Counted from the first letter of the stretch, positions 1 to 11,679 are shown. The stretch is 64,000 bases of DNA from Lepas anatifera (GCA_034440635.1 JAOTON010001596.1:713501-777500), one strand, 5' to 3'. Notes: generated from the sequence alone by a model not told the origin. Translations and numbers: made by a program.

Positions 1-773
1 TCATAGCATATTTCTGAGGTTGATGCTAAATATTTTGACTTGTGACCTATAAAAGGTCACCTTAGGTCAAATAAGCATTTTTTGTGTTTTACTCTATAAA
101 TTTTGAATACACTGAGATGTAACTTTTATTCTGTCACCAAAGTGTTGTACAGTCACTGCAAGTCAAATGATATACATCACGACTATGCCAGGTCAAGTTG
201 GGTCAGACCGTCGACCTGGGTCAGGTCAAATTCTTAAATTTGACCTGGCATAGCAATATTATATATCATTCGATTTGTATTGACGAGAGGATTGCAATGG
301 TGCATCAACTATGGCTGTATCTTGTTTGGTTTGGAAGTTATTAGCGAAAAAGTAAACGCCCTTATGTATGGGTGGCTATGGACATTCCCAAGAATATGCC
401 CCATATTTAGTGACCTGTAGCTCCCTAGGCTTTGACCGGACACAAAAATGAATGCATTGTAATAAAAGTGCATCTCAAGAGCTTTCGAATGGTGTTAAAA
501 AATGTTTCTAGCTAGCATAGTTTCTGAGATATATGAGGTTTTCTTAGTACACCTCATATTAGCGATTTTGACTTGTTTTGACCTCTGGTAACCTTGATAT
601 TGACCTGACAAGAAAAATGACTGAAGTATTTTCGAAATCATTTTTGAAGAGCTTTTGATTGCCGTTTTGTGCTTTTTCTAGCTCTCTTAGTTTTTTTAGA
701 TCGTGGGGAGTCTTTTTTAGCCCCCCCCACCAGGGCGAAGGTGGTTCGTACCCGCCACCGGGGCAAAGGTTAA
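1..773 (+). repeat. AGGTCA-rich TTAA-type element, right part (cut by window start)
   Basis: AT-rich DNA dense in AGGTCA/TGACC half-sites, ending in a GC-rich block (about 720-773) that closes with CCACCGGGGCAAAGGTTAA. That end is the reverse complement of the left ends seen at 7034, 7662 and 43861 (TTAACC-YT-GCCC-GG type). Bases 1-720 align in order, with many small indels, to 44020-44820. I read it as the right part of a non-autonomous TIR element with a TTAA target. No coding potential is visible. Assignment to a piggyBac-like class is inference from the TTAA ends alone. Confidence 0.6.
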
Positions 774-1049
774 TCTCACTACTTTTGATATCCGTGGTGA
801 TCCTGTTGCCATAGTGTTGGTCTGAGAAAACCCATCTGAGTACTTTGTCTGGAAAATTGGGGACTCTACCTTCCCGGGGATGGCCAGTCTTCCCCAGTTG
901 GCCAGACTGGGTACAGTTGGTGCTTGAAACCAGCAAACCCGTTTTGTGACTGGTGGTACTGACACCACGGACTACAGCGCAAGCTGCTGGCAAACCTCAA
1001 GGAGATCGTCACCTTCATTACCGAGGTCCAATTTTCCTACTGACTTCAG
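774..1049. other. Unassigned sequence between repeat and gene relic
   Basis: No TIR, repeat or convincing reading frame was recognised. It joins directly onto the coding-like relic that follows. Confidence 0.3.
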
Positions 1050-1708
1050 ATGAGGATTAGCAACAACTTGGTAGACGATCCCAGAAACGTCTTATTCGAG
1101 ATATCCTGCCTCGAGATCCAGCCCCAGATGGTGCAATTGACTGTCATCGCGAACATGTGCTCCTCTGAATGGTTCACTCACTCTGAGGAGATCCTGATGA
1201 CCATGGCATGCTCCACAGCAAGAAGGAAAAGAGCAGGATTCCCTTCCACAAGACTTCTCCATCAGAGGGGAGCAGGAGATGGGGAACGCCTCCCTCAGGC
1301 TTCGGACCCTGCCCTACGTCAGCACACAGATGACCACCCTCAAGAAGATGATTGACTGGGACGGGGCCACCGAGTCTATCATCACCGTTAGCTTGATCAA
1401 ATCCAAGTTTCCAGTGTTCATGGGGAAGCCCATGGAGGTAGAGCACTTTGTCTGTACTGTTACACGCGGGCCATGGAGCTGACTGTAGTTGCCACGTCTG
1501 TAAAGCAAATGGCAGCTGCCAGTTCTGTCTGTCGTGCTGAAAGAGGGATAGTTTAATCAGGCGATGAGCCCAGCAAACAAACTGATGTACAGTATCAACA
1601 GCAAGCAGGACCTCCTCGGCATCACAAAATTGGCCTATCAAGTAGATGGAACTTGCAATTAATCTGAGGCTCTGTATTCTAGGCCACGAAATAAAGATAT
1701 TTAATAAA
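1050..1708 (+). pseudogene. Decayed coding-like segment of unknown family with poly(A) signals
   Basis: Protein-like text on the plus strand shifts frame several times. One stretch around 1130-1270 and another at 1279-1482 (containing MTTLKKMIDWDGATES and KSKFPVFMGKPMEVEHFVC) read like one protein once indels are allowed for. No frame stays open for more than about 100 codons. Two AATAAA hexamers at 1690-1695 and 1703-1708 follow. This pattern fits a degenerate retrocopy or an old transposon gene. I do not recognise the family; the short HFVC...TRAMELTVVATSVK stretch recalls C-terminal motifs of uncharacterised repeat-borne proteins, but too weakly to name. Confidence 0.35.
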
Positions 1709-2295
1709 CATCCTATATTTGTTTTGACCGTCCGTTGCCTGAATCAATCCCTACTGCTCTAACCGTTAGCGTATTTACCCAATAAGCTGTTCTTGTTTGT
1801 GTCATGAAATAGGTCATTCAAAGCTAACCAAGCATGGATAAGTGTGGGCATTCAATATCAAGGCACTGCCTCGGGTTTTCTATTTCTTATATTTTGTAAA
1901 TGCGATAAGAAACCAAAACATCTGCAAATATAAAGAAACGTGTTCTTGGTGAAAATGTTTTTAATGCCCCCAAAAACCTAAAAATGCATTTTTAGTCACA
2001 AACAGGAAATGTAGAAATCCTAAACCATTTTTTGCTTTTTATTATCGTTTATTATACCATAATAGAACTGGAAGTCATGGGCAAAATCCAATTTCTCGGT
2101 GTTCATATAGTGACATAAGCCAATGCACACCGGCCCACACTAGTTAAGTTTTTTCATGACTTCTTACGTTCTTTCCTGCTGTTTCCTTTCATTGTATAGG
2201 TCCATAGTGCTTTTTCCACCTTGTAGTAAAAGACGGCCGTACTCGTCACGCCTTTCCATGGCTGTGGGACGGCCGTTGCTTCTCTTTAGCACGGA
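1709..2295. other. AT-rich spacer, no gene seen
   Basis: No open frame of note and no element ends. A GACGGCCGT motif occurs twice, near 2231 and 2269. Otherwise nothing was recognised. Confidence 0.4.
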
Positions 2296-3440
2296 ATGCC
2301 TGTCCGAATTCATGCTCTGTGTTGGGAGCGATATGGGATGGAGTTTGATTGGGTCCAGTTCTCAGGTTCATTTGGAAACAATCGGGTCGTAGGTGCCTTG
2401 GCTTTTTCACGAAACGCTCCTCATCCAGGGGCTTGCAGGGAGCGTACTACGGAACTGGAACTTTCCCAGATAAGCTATCCGGCCCATTTGCGTTTCTTGT
2501 TTTATATTACAGTTGCTGAAATTTGTTTATCCGTTGCGGGGGCCCGCCAAAAAAATGGGGCGGGAGCAGCAGCCCCCCTGACCAGTTCCTATGTATATGC
2601 CGATCGGGGGCCGCCAAATAATCTTAGAGGCCCCCAAGGCCCAGACTATGGCTGAGGAACCCAAATCAGTCAGCCCAGGGGGCCACAGACCAGTTCATGG
2701 ACCTCGAGACCAGCTTACTGAGGGACCCCACAAAAGCACAGGGCCCATAGCAGCTCAGCACAGGGGAGCACCAGATTGACATGTGGGGCCAAATTAGCTT
2801 AGAGACCTGGTTCAGCTAAAGGGTCCTCGGGTCTATTTATATAGGGTCTCAAAACAGCTCAAGGGGCCTGTTCAAGCTCACGGGTCCCAGCTCAGCTCAG
2901 TAACCCTAGAACATTTCAGGGGCCCCAGATCAGTTCAGGGCCCCAATTCAGCACAGGGGGCCCAGAATAGCTTTAGGGGCCCAGCTCAGCTCCGGGCCCT
3001 CAGATCGGTTGATTTAGGGTCTCGTCTCAAGCCAGCTCAAGGGGCTCCATTCAAACTCATGGTTCCCAGCTTAAGCCGACGACTCTAGAAAGTTTAGGAG
3101 CCCCCAAACCAGCTCCGAGGCCCCAGCTAAGCACAGGGGGTACCGAGATAAGCTTAGGACCCAGACTATCTTTGGGGGTCCAGCTCAGCTCAGGGCCTCT
3201 AGGGCGGCCGATATAGGGCATCAGAGCAGGTTGAAGGACTCATTCAAGCTCACGGCCCCCAGCTTAGTAGAGCTTTATGTAAAGCTTTATAGGGGTCCCA
3301 GACCATCAAGCTATCATGTCAGTTTGGATTTCTTGTTTGATATTACAGCCTCTGATATTATCTCCGTTGCGGGGGCCCCTACATAAAAGTGGGGAGGGCC
3401 AGTGGTGCCCTGCCCCCCTTCCTACGCCTATGAGATGGAT
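2296..3440 (+). repeat. GGGCCC-array family A, copy 1, with leader
   Basis: A non-repetitive leader (2296-2530) is followed by about 0.75 kb of imperfect units of about 20 bp, of the form GGGGCCC plus AGNTCAGCTCAG. The whole segment aligns to 53587-54478, leader included, so this is a dispersed repeat and not a local expansion. Part of the leader (AAGCTATC...TATTACAG...CCGTTGCGGGGGCCC) recurs at 3308-3440, starting a second partial unit. Frames open across the array are by-products of its composition. Confidence 0.75.
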
Positions 3441-4450
3441 CCACCCATGTAGACAGATTTCCATAATCGTTTTGATGAGTCACCCTACTTTCTACACCAT
3501 CCAGGCGCGATATTATGTTTCTAAAAAGGATTCATCCGTGTCACCGGAGCTAGCTGCAGAAATTCTCTAGAGCCATCTAGCCAAATTGTTTGTCTTCGGT
3601 TCCAAAACTACAGTTAACTTTTACACATAATAAACAGTCTGGAACGACAGACTATCCAAGTAAAAAGCAAGACTGACTTGGAGCATAGCGTAGCATGAAC
3701 AGTCTGCATAGCCTCGATTTATTGAGCATGCAACAATTCGCCTGCTATCGCTTTTACAGCCCTACATTTTCATGGCAGCCTTTGGAGTTCACGTCCTATC
3801 CATATCCTCCGTAAACTGCGCGTAGGAAGTGAGAGCAGGGGAAAGCTGAGGTGTCATAGCTCCGGGCTTGTTACGGCCCGCTCGTCCGACGGCGGTCGTG
3901 ATAGGATCAGCCATGCATTAGGATGCGGCGGGACGCAGGGCTTCCACCAGTCTTGGCGCAGGAGTGAGTGGCACCAGCGTTCTGTTTGGGTACTGTGAGC
4001 ATAACTGTGATCTAGAACGCATGATTAGGCTGAATTAACGGGGCGTCCGAGGCGTCAGAAGATTTCATCAGTCCACACCAAACGTAAGGTAGCATTGGGC
4101 TTTAGGCCAAATATAGTCTGAATTACGTTACGAATATATTTCTCTTTGATCTTAGCTCTACACTATAACGTGGTGCAGCTGAGTACTCCACGTCGCTGTT
4201 TGATTTTCATTTGGTTTTATTAACTTGGCAGAAGCTCTCGACCATCGATGATTACTCTCCTCTTTTTAACTATTCGGTGCTAATGTTCAGTTATCATTAT
4301 CAAACCTTCAGTATCAAAGTATATTTTGCACTGTAGCAGTGGTTAACATTTCTTAGTTTCGTAGCTCACAAAAAATACCATAGCGTACTTCCACATCGCA
4401 ATTTTAACCCAAAGCGAACCGTAACGTAGGGAATAATGCCGTACGTAGGA
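3441..4450. other. Unassigned intergenic sequence
   Basis: About 1 kb with no convincing reading frame, TIR or tandem repeat. Part of 3840-4080 is somewhat richer in G+C. Nothing recognised. Confidence 0.4.
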
Positions 4451-4462
4451 GGCAATTTCTGC

Positions 4463-4545
4463 TCAGGGCATTGGCCGGTTGGTGGAAAGGACAATAGCGC
4501 ATTCGACTAAGTCAATGGCACCGATTTCGAATCTTAAATACAATT
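4463..4545 (+). other. tRNA-like relic (A-box and B-box-like motifs)
   Basis: TGGCCGGTTGGTGGA resembles a pol III A box, and GATTTCGAATCT lies about 55 bp downstream where a B box would sit. No clean cloverleaf with paired acceptor arms could be drawn. It could be an old tRNA pseudogene or the head of a decayed SINE. Confidence 0.25.
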
Positions 4546-4559
4546 AAGCTCAGCTATAG

Positions 4560-6001
4560 TTAACCCTATTTCCGGCAGGGAAGGTTAATATTGCCCTCCC
4601 CTTCAGGTTTTTCAAAAATGTCTCCAAAACGGCTTGCGATATAACTTTGAAACTTCCTGAATTTTCCTAGAACTAGCACAGGCAGGTTTTCTGAAATTTT
4701 CAAGATTATATATTTGCCAGGGGCGGAGCTATGGCTGGGTATTTTGGGAGGTTATATCCACAAACCAAGTATTATCGTATGCGGTGGATTCTTTGTAAAA
4801 GGAAGCCGTCTCTGCTGATCCTGATACCAGTTATATGGTTTTTTTATATTATTTGATATATGAGATGATGGTACATTCACATTTGTCACTATTTGCATTC
4901 ATCAGGGGCGGTTAAAGCAGTTCAAAATGGGGGGGGAATGTAATCAAGAAGGACTAAACGTTAGTTAGTGAGAAGACTGCTTACAGCCGTGCCAGGGCGA
5001 ATATGATTAGGTATATGAAAATGCAAAATAGTTATAACCCAATTTTAGATTTCCAGAGGCGTGACCAGTTACTATAATGGGGAGTAGATCACAAATATAA
5101 AAGCATATGTTTGTTCACTTAGAGCTTTGTAGGAGACTAGCATGCTCTGTATGTATTCAGTTTCAGGAAAGACTAAGGAAATATTTCGTCCATAGGCAGA
5201 TCACGGAGACAAGAGCATACGGAACGTGTTACCAATGGCGGAAAAGTGTCAGTATTTGAGGGGGTAACATTACATTTTCAAAATATATCTTCCCAGCCAG
5301 TATCACCGCCGCGACTCAATATCGTCGTATATTGAAAATGTGTTTCCAATCACCCCCACCCCCACGACGAGGGTCCTTGATCCGCCTATGTCACCCCTTT
5401 TCCCAGAGCTGGCATGGGAGGGTAAAAATTATCAGAAATAAATTTCAACTACCCGAGGGACTAATATACTCATGCATACCACTCGCATTTTGCTGGTATG
5501 CATTTTACCCCACTATTTTTCCTTAATGCATCCGCCCCTGATAATTTTTTCCTTTTTCTCATTTATTTATGTGTCAAAGATGCCAAGCAATATATGACGG
5601 CTTCTAATCCGCGTAACAAACATGTTTTAGATTATATACATTTCCCCTCATAGTTCTCGTCCTGGAACTGCCATTGAAATTCGATTTTTTGCGTAAATCG
5701 AGTATATGAAAATTTTGAGTCAATTATTTGTAAATCCGAACTAGTTTTGTGAAAATCGTACAACAGAAACAAGGGTTATAGACAATCTAAAAAAACACAA
5801 AAATTGTATATTTTGCACGGCCTTCCCCTTAAAAGCCAAAATTTTGAAATTTTCTTTTATAAAAATAAAGTTTAGCGTCAGGGGATTCTTTAGCACTTCG
5901 AATTTTCACAATCGGCCGGATAGATTACGAGATCTTAGGGGGCCGATATTGCCCCCTGCCGGAAATAGGGGTAGCCGGAAGCCTGACGGAAATAGGGTTA
6001 A
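4560..6001. mobile_element. TTAA-target TIR element, 1.44 kb
   Basis: The left end reads TTAACCCTATTTCCGGCAGG (4560-4579). The right end reads CCTGACGGAAATAGGGTTAA (5982-6001), the reverse complement with one mismatch. A second inverted copy of the terminal motif lies just inside the right end (about 5954-5971). TTAA occurs at both outer edges, as expected of a TTAA target duplication. TTAA targets with CCCT-starting TIRs are known for piggyBac-like elements, but no transposase frame is present, so the class is inference. The element contains another candidate insertion at 4913-5540. Confidence 0.7.
4913..5540. mobile_element. Candidate nested CAGGGGCGG-ended element
   Basis: CAGGGGCGG at 4913 and its reverse complement CCGCCCCTG near 5532-5540 form short inverted ends matching other CAGNGGCGG elements in the window. 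No target duplication is visible, so the boundaries are tentative. The interior has no significant frame. Confidence 0.35.
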
Positions 6002-7033
6002 GCTAGCGAGCTTGGATGTCTCTAGTTGCATTTCATAGACATGCAGTTGTCGAATGGTGCCTGGAACATGCTGCACCAAAAGTAGCGGCACAGACCAGGT
6101 CAAACATAGAAAAGACATACTGCTCTGGACTTCAATTCTTATAACAAGAATATTTCGTAATAAGAAATTAACCTCCCAGACATGGAACACATCTAGTACC
6201 CCGTCAGTTGCTAGCCATATGATTGATTGCGACCATTTCTTTGCGAACCAGGTGAGGCAAAAGGTGCACCCGCCGTAGAAGGGTCAAATCTCTCCCAGCA
6301 GTCCAATAAACCCGACAGGAATGGCGGTAAAGGGAAGTCCCCAACTAGAAAGTGTGAAATCGGGATTGGAGACAGATCTACCATACTTATTGTACAGAGG
6401 CTGGTCTTATCACTGACCAGGTGTACCCTTGACTGATGAGTGGCGCCACTGGCAAAAAAGAAAGGGCCCTACAATTATTCAACCTTCCGTTGAAAACTAC
6501 CCCCGTTAAAGCAGAACTTTTGATTTGAACACGTTACTGCCCTGCGGACCTCCTGGCTAGAACATTAAACACAAATTTTCCCATAATGCGGTTGAAATCT
6601 GGCGTTTTTTTAAATGAAAAGCTGAGGAGGCAATTCCCAATACCCCTATCCCAAGGCCCATGTCTTGACTGACATCTGGACCCCACTACCTTTATGATAC
6701 AGCTAAATTGAAAATATGAACAAGTTTTATATCAGGTTGGTCGTCGTGAATTGTTAAATCATCAGCAGATGACATTATTATTTACAACTTTGGCTAGACT
6801 CTAAATTGATGCAGTGCTAGAGATCTCTTCTGGATCCAGGGGGTGGAGGGGGTCTGGGTGGATCAACACTGTCACGGTGATACCAGCCCTATACAAAGCT
6901 CATGGGAGACCAAAAATCCAAGGGGTCCTAGCCTCCAGCCCCCCATGATCTACACCAATGTATGTGAATGTGGGTTTTTGTCATATTTGCGCTTACTTAT
7001 AATTAATGCATCACGAAACAAACCCCCAAAAAC
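6002..7033. other. Unassigned sequence
   Basis: About 1 kb with only short open frames (60-75 codons) lacking any recognisable motif. No element ends were found. Confidence 0.35.
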
Positions 7034-7350
7034 TTAACCCTTGCCCCGGCAGGGGGGTACTTGAACACACCCGTTTCGGGTTTTTCAAGCGGCACGAAAA
7101 ACGGCGGCGCGAAGCGCCGTCGTACTTGGCACACCTTATTCTTGATCAATTTCGCAACTTTCCCCAAAACTTAAATGTTCGGTCATCTCAGGTCAGGCCA
7201 CCAGTGCATGTCAAGTGTCCCCACCTCCGAAAATGTTTAAGGTGGCATAAGTAAAAAAGGGCAAATCTAAAGAATTGAAACTTATTATGCAGGCAATCAC
7301 TAGCCACCCTGATCTCAACTGACAACGTACCGCAAGGCGCTGGTTTGCAT
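7034..7350 (+). repeat. TTAA-type hairpin element, left part
   Basis: Starts TTAACCCTTGCCCCGG at 7034. A GC-rich stem-loop follows at 7101-7123 (ACGGCGGCGC, GAA loop, GCGCCGTCGT), and then an AGGTCA-bearing stretch homologous to 7780-7920 and more weakly to 43930-44070. No matching right end was found before the next element starts at 7662, so this copy appears truncated. Confidence 0.55.
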
Positions 7351-7354
7351 TCAA

Positions 7355-7380
7355 ACTGGGGACCATTTTTGGTCCCCAGT
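7355..7380. repeat. Perfect 11-bp hairpin
   Basis: Arms ACTGGGGACCA and TGGTCCCCAGT around a TTTT loop. No coding context; it may be an element terminus or internal palindrome. Confidence 0.8.
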
Positions 7381-8329
7381 CCGTCCTATTTGTCTCCAGC
7401 CGCCCTTCCTATTTTCCTCCACTGGGGACCAATGCCCTACTAGTACCAAAACCTGAAGGCATGTTTCCCCTTGGGCGAAGGTCTTTGTGCCCCTCGCTTG
7501 GTAAGGTTCTGGCCCTCCAAGAACGTTAAGTGTGAGGACTGACTTCTCCACTAGTAAAACGACGCGCCCACTTAAGACAACAAAGGTACATTTTCGCTGT
7601 TGAGGTGTGCCCTCTGAAGCCCTAAGTGTGCCCTTTTCTCTGTGTCGTTCCCAGAAAAAACTTAACCCTCGCCCGGTGGGGGGGGGTGTTTGAACACCCC
7701 CTCGGGTTTTTTTCAGGCAGCACGAAAAACGGCGGCGCTTTGCGCCGCCGTACTTGGCACACTTAATCCGTGATCGATTCCGCAACTTTCCACAAAATTC
7801 TAAGGTTGGGTCAGCTCAGGTCAGGTCACCAGTGCAGGCCAAGTGACTTCACCTAAAAAAATGTGTCAGGTGACATAAGCAAGAAATGCGTGAATTTATT
7901 GGATTGAAACTTATACCAGATAATGAGCACACCCAGTGCTATAACATATTTCGGGATTTTTTTCATATCGATGACCTAAGGTCATCAGACCATTATTTCT
8001 CCATTATAAATACATGGTTAAACAGAAATTGGGCTGTGTTTGTGTAGATACAGCTGGGAATACCTTCATATTCTCAAAATAATAGTATCCTGGGCCCATT
8101 TCCAGGTTCAGTTTGCAATTTTTGACTTGTGACCTCTGAGGCTATTTAAGCACTTTTCTGACTTATGTCAATAGCTTTGCATGAAATGATGTTACAGCTT
8201 TTATTTTGATATAATTGCGTTCGGATTCTATTGCGAGTCGATTGATAGGCATATTCTGACTATGCCAGGTTAAAAAGTGAGAGGTCAGGTCATTTTTGTG
8301 TTTTCACCCACCATGGTCATGTTATCACC

Positions 8330-8470
8330 CGCACTGGAGGGGGGTCTGGCACTAACGCGCACTGGAGGGGGGGCCTGGTAGGCCCCCCTAAGATCTCGGA
8401 AACTAAGAGGGTTAGAAAAACGCCACTTGGTATGTGGGTGGGGGCGATGGTGATCTATATGATGACCGAT
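8330..8470 (+). repeat. GCACTGGAGGGGGCCT dispersed fragment, copy 1
   Basis: CTAACGCGCACTGGAGGGGG followed by GCCTGGTAGGCCCCCC and GATCTCGG. The same string in the same order occurs at 61651-61700, and inverted near 9205-9245. The GGGGGCC...GGCCCCC core can form a hairpin. Confidence 0.55.
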
Positions 8471-8754
8471 TTTCATTGACCTAGGTCAATATCTTCAAGG
8501 TCAAACGAGGTCGTAAAGGTCAAATATTGGCCATGCTGGGGATCGATTGGTAAATGCTATGATTATGCGGAAAAATGGCGGGAATAAGCTAAAAGCGGAC
8601 AAGGTTCATAGAGAAGAGGTCTCAAAGAGGCTTCCCCACAACTTTTGGGTCAAGGTCATTCAAGGTCATTGACCTTTAAGGTCACCATATGGTATACTAC
8701 TTATTATTTACACTTTGACTAACACTGTAGCCACTGTTTGGCGGGAAATGAGGA

Positions 8755-8945
8755 TTGACCTTTCCAATGACCTTTGACCTTGACCTTTGACCTTGACCTT
8801 TGTATTGGGGTACCCTAACGATGACGTCATAGCATAATATATGTCAGCCGGGGAACGTCATTTGGCGGGACGCACAGTGGTCAGTGACCTTGAAAGTGCA
8901 GATATGACCTTGACCTGTGACCTTTGACCTTGACCTTGACTTTCA
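8755..8945. repeat. TGACCTT short tandem runs
   Basis: Two runs of alternating TGACCTT/TTGACC (about 8758-8803 and 8905-8945) give many AGGTCA half-sites on the minus strand at 6-13 bp spacing. Confidence 0.7.
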
Positions 8946-9675
8946 TGTGAAGTGACCTTGACATATAGTTCCGCTTATATGACGTTATGACGTCACCACT
9001 CGGTCTTCAATGCAAGCTAACTGGTCCGACCGCGCGTTTACGGCGATCTCAAAATGCAGGTCTGACTTTGAAAGCCTATAAGTCAAAAAATTTTTGGCCG
9101 ATTTTCAAAAAGTCTTCGCCAATCGACGCGCTATTAAATTCTGTTAAATGTGGCCACGTGTCGTTTTTCGGCTACAAGCGGTTCTCCGGCCACCTCGGAA
9201 AAACAAGTGGGGGCCCTCCGAGGCCCCCTCCAGTGCGCGTGTTATACATCATTCGATTCGCCGTGAAAAGAGGAAGCGAATGGTGCCCAAAACATGATTC
9301 TAACGCAACTCCGTCAGACGCTAGAGCCCAAAAACTCTACTAAAAATGCCACTTTCCTTGACCTGTCATGATCTCAATATTGACCTGAGCCAAAAAGTGA
9401 CTGATGTAGTTTCTTCATGAATTTGTATGAGCTATCCGCCAGCGTTCGCATTTTTTCGCTATCCCGCATAGGGGCTGCGTTCGAGGGGGGGTGTTCAAAC
9501 ACCCCCAGCAGGGCAAAGGTAGCTCGGAGGCCCACCGGGGCGCGGGTCAACGTCTTGAGAAAAAAGTGACGTTTCGATCTACTGCACGTCAGATTGAGCA
9601 GCGAAACCCCGCCTCCATTGTTGGAGAAAGTCAGGGGCGCAACTTTATGTTTTCGATTGGGGGGCACCCGGCTCG

Positions 9676-9741
9676 AAAGGGGGCCCGTACATGATGGGGG
9701 GCCCGTACATGATGGGGGGCCCGTACATGATGGGGGGCCCG
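9676..9741. repeat. 18-bp tandem repeat with GGGCCC core
   Basis: About three and a half copies of GGGCCCGTACATGATGGG. This is the shortest member of the GGGCCC array type in the window and the only one with an 18-bp period. Confidence 0.85.
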
Positions 9742-9949
9742 TATTTTTTAATGAAAATGTGACCGAAAAACGTATTTTCGACCGTTTGTTGTCGAAAACT
9801 GACTGCAAAGGTTAAATAACAATTTTTAGCGCGCTATTCGTCACTGTTGCTGATTTGCACTATTATTCTAAAAAGTAGACAGAAGACCCAATCTTTTGAA
9901 CGAGCTGCCAAACTATGTAAGGATATTGGACAAGTAGGTGTCTACTTAC

Positions 9950-10095
9950 CGTCTTCGTCGTCCACGCGGATGCTCTCCTCCGGAGGTACAACGGGATCAG
10001 CCCCGGACGACGCAGGAGGGATGGATGCTGGAGGGTCTTTTAGCAAACGGGATCCAGCTGGTGGCCTGGCCGAGGAAGGCAATGATCAGGAAAAG
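9950..10095 (-). other. Candidate exon ending at a consensus splice donor
   Basis: On the minus strand an open stretch rich in Pro, Ser and acidic residues ends in DDED and runs into G|GTAAGTAG, a strong 5' splice-site match, with an in-frame stop just beyond. No upstream acceptor or adjoining exon was identified, and the composition is simple. It could be a real exon or chance. The opposite frames look less natural. Confidence 0.25.
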
Positions 10096-10935
10096 AAGGA
10101 TTGGAATTACAGCCTTACTTTACCGTTTTGCTGGAAACTATACACATTGCACTTTTCCGAGTTAGTTTTAAATTTGGGTTTTAATTTTTGCGGTCGATAA
10201 ATGAACGTAGCTTGCAAGTACCAAAAATAGTAGTGATATGAACTACTTTAAGTGGACGCGTACGTTGCTAGAGATTAAATACAAATATGATCGGGGTCAT
10301 TTTGTAACAGTTTGCAAAATAAGCAAGACGATTCTAGATTCATAGGTTACCTGAAAAAAGAACAAAGTTTGGGTAGTTTTGCCAGAGCAGCCCCTCGGTA
10401 TTGAATGTTCTTTGTTTTACGCTTTTGTGCACCCGACTTATGTTTATACTGTCCAACCATTTTAACATTCACACCTGGAACAAAACCGCATTATCGCGAA
10501 TAATTTGATACAAATGAAAGGTAGAGATTGAAGTACGAAATTCCTTTATCAGCGGGGAAATCGAACCTACTGATATTTATTTTACATGATCAAGACACCT
10601 TTTTCTGATCCATTCACCTTGCCAGTTCATGACATTTTACAACACTGGGTACTGGTCAAGGGGTACTATGAATAGGTGGTACTGCCTATTTACCTTTACA
10701 ATCCTCATATAGGATCAGTACAAAAGGAATGGGGGGCCTGACATTTTTCCCCGAATGTTCCAAGAGGCATGGGACCGGCCGCACGTTGCCCGGGAAAACC
10801 ACAGGGGGCCCGCAAGCATGGCAGGGGGGCCGGTTTCGGCAACAGGGAGCACGGATACACCATCTGGGGCACGAAACTGCTAACAAATAAGGAACTCCTG
10901 CAAATACGCGACTAACACAACAGCTTCAGTTTCTG
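10096..10935. other. Unassigned sequence
   Basis: No convincing gene. Around 10730-10860 are scattered GGGGCC motifs, including CCCGCAAGCATGGCAGGGGG, shared with later arrays; these look like a degraded array edge. Confidence 0.4.
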
Positions 10936-11545
10936 CACGATATTCTTAGACCACAAGGGGCCCAGACAGACCACAGAGGGCCTGAGTACACCAAAGGGGC
11001 TGGGCAGACCACAGGAACCCAGAAAACCATATGAGCCCGGTGAGCCCACAAGGGGCCCGAGCAGACCACACACAGCCAGCAATTTGGCTGGGCTCTGCCC
11101 GATATGTGCTGGGCGTTGACTGGGCAGAGCCTGCGTACATGGGCTCAGCCCAGGTCCGGCTCCGCTGCGCCTGGGCAGAGCCCATGGTCAAGCAAGACCG
11201 GGCTCTACCGCTCGGGCAAGTTGTCATCCCCCGACCTAATGTCGGGCTCAGCCCGAGTCTATGTGGCTCATCTATGAGTCTTAGGGCTCGGACAGGGCCC
11301 GGCCCTGCCCGCTCTGGGCCCGGTCGGAATTGCTGGCTGGGCAGCGGGCCCGGGCAGACCACACGGGGCCTGGACAGATGAAAGGACCCGGACAGACCAC
11401 AGGGACCCGAGCAAAACACAGGGGCCGGGCTAACCACAGAGGGGCCCCAGTTTGGAAAGTATGGCAGCAGACCCGACGAGTCCGCACCAGCCTTGTAGAT
11501 TTTTCGCACCACCAGCAGCCTAAAATTCACACCAAGCATTGGTGA
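10936..11545. repeat. GGGCCC-array family B, unit 1, with right junction
   Basis: Units of about 20 bp built on GGGGCCC plus GGGCAGACCACAG run to about 11447, with an interior (11090-11340) rich in GGGCTCNGCCC inverted motifs. The array ends in a junction (AAAGTATGGCAGCAGACC, then GACGAGTCCGCACCA and a CAGCCTAAAATTC segment, to 11545) that recurs at 11944-12030. Frames crossing it have no biological support. Confidence 0.7.
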
Positions 11546-11679
11546 GAAATTTCACTGACCTGGAAATTTCGATGTTTTTACCAGTTTCTCCCTTCTCAGA
11601 CCTCTGTGGGTGTTTGATTTGAGCTCCCTCGCACCATACAGCAAAAGTGGGCATTTGTTTGCTCCAAAGTTCGAACCAC
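11546..11679. other. Spacer between array units 1 and 2
   Basis: Non-repetitive, with no counterpart found elsewhere in the window. Confidence 0.4.

Larger units (their letters stand above)
7662..9815 (+). repeat. TTAA-type hairpin element with AGGTCA-rich body
   Basis: Left end TTAACCCTCGCCCGG at 7662. Two stem-loops follow: 7682-7701 (GGGGGTGTT/AACACCCCC, 2-nt loop) and 7730-7750 (CGGCGGCGC/GCGCCGCCG, 3-nt loop). The body (7780-9480) resembles bases 1-720 and is packed with TGACCTT runs. The mirrored GGGGGTGTT/AACACCCCC hairpin recurs at 9487-9506 near the right end. The right end is either about 9551 (decayed GGGTCAAC) or 9815 (GCAAAGGTTAA). Other fragments (8330-8420, 9205-9245) are nested. 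No protein coding seen. Confidence 0.5.

Noticed and set aside
2156..3570. Chain of short genes in the 2-3.5 kb region
   Set aside because: The frames coincide with the dispersed GGGCCC family A repeat, and the second copy at 53.6-54.1 kb does not preserve them as protein.
7034..9815. Helitron with 3' hairpin
   Set aside because: Ends are inverted and carry TTAA; no TC...CTRR termini or Rep/helicase frame was seen.
9594..9815. Small protein with VHDGGP repeats
   Set aside because: It is a direct translation of the 18-bp tandem repeat and has no other coding sign.
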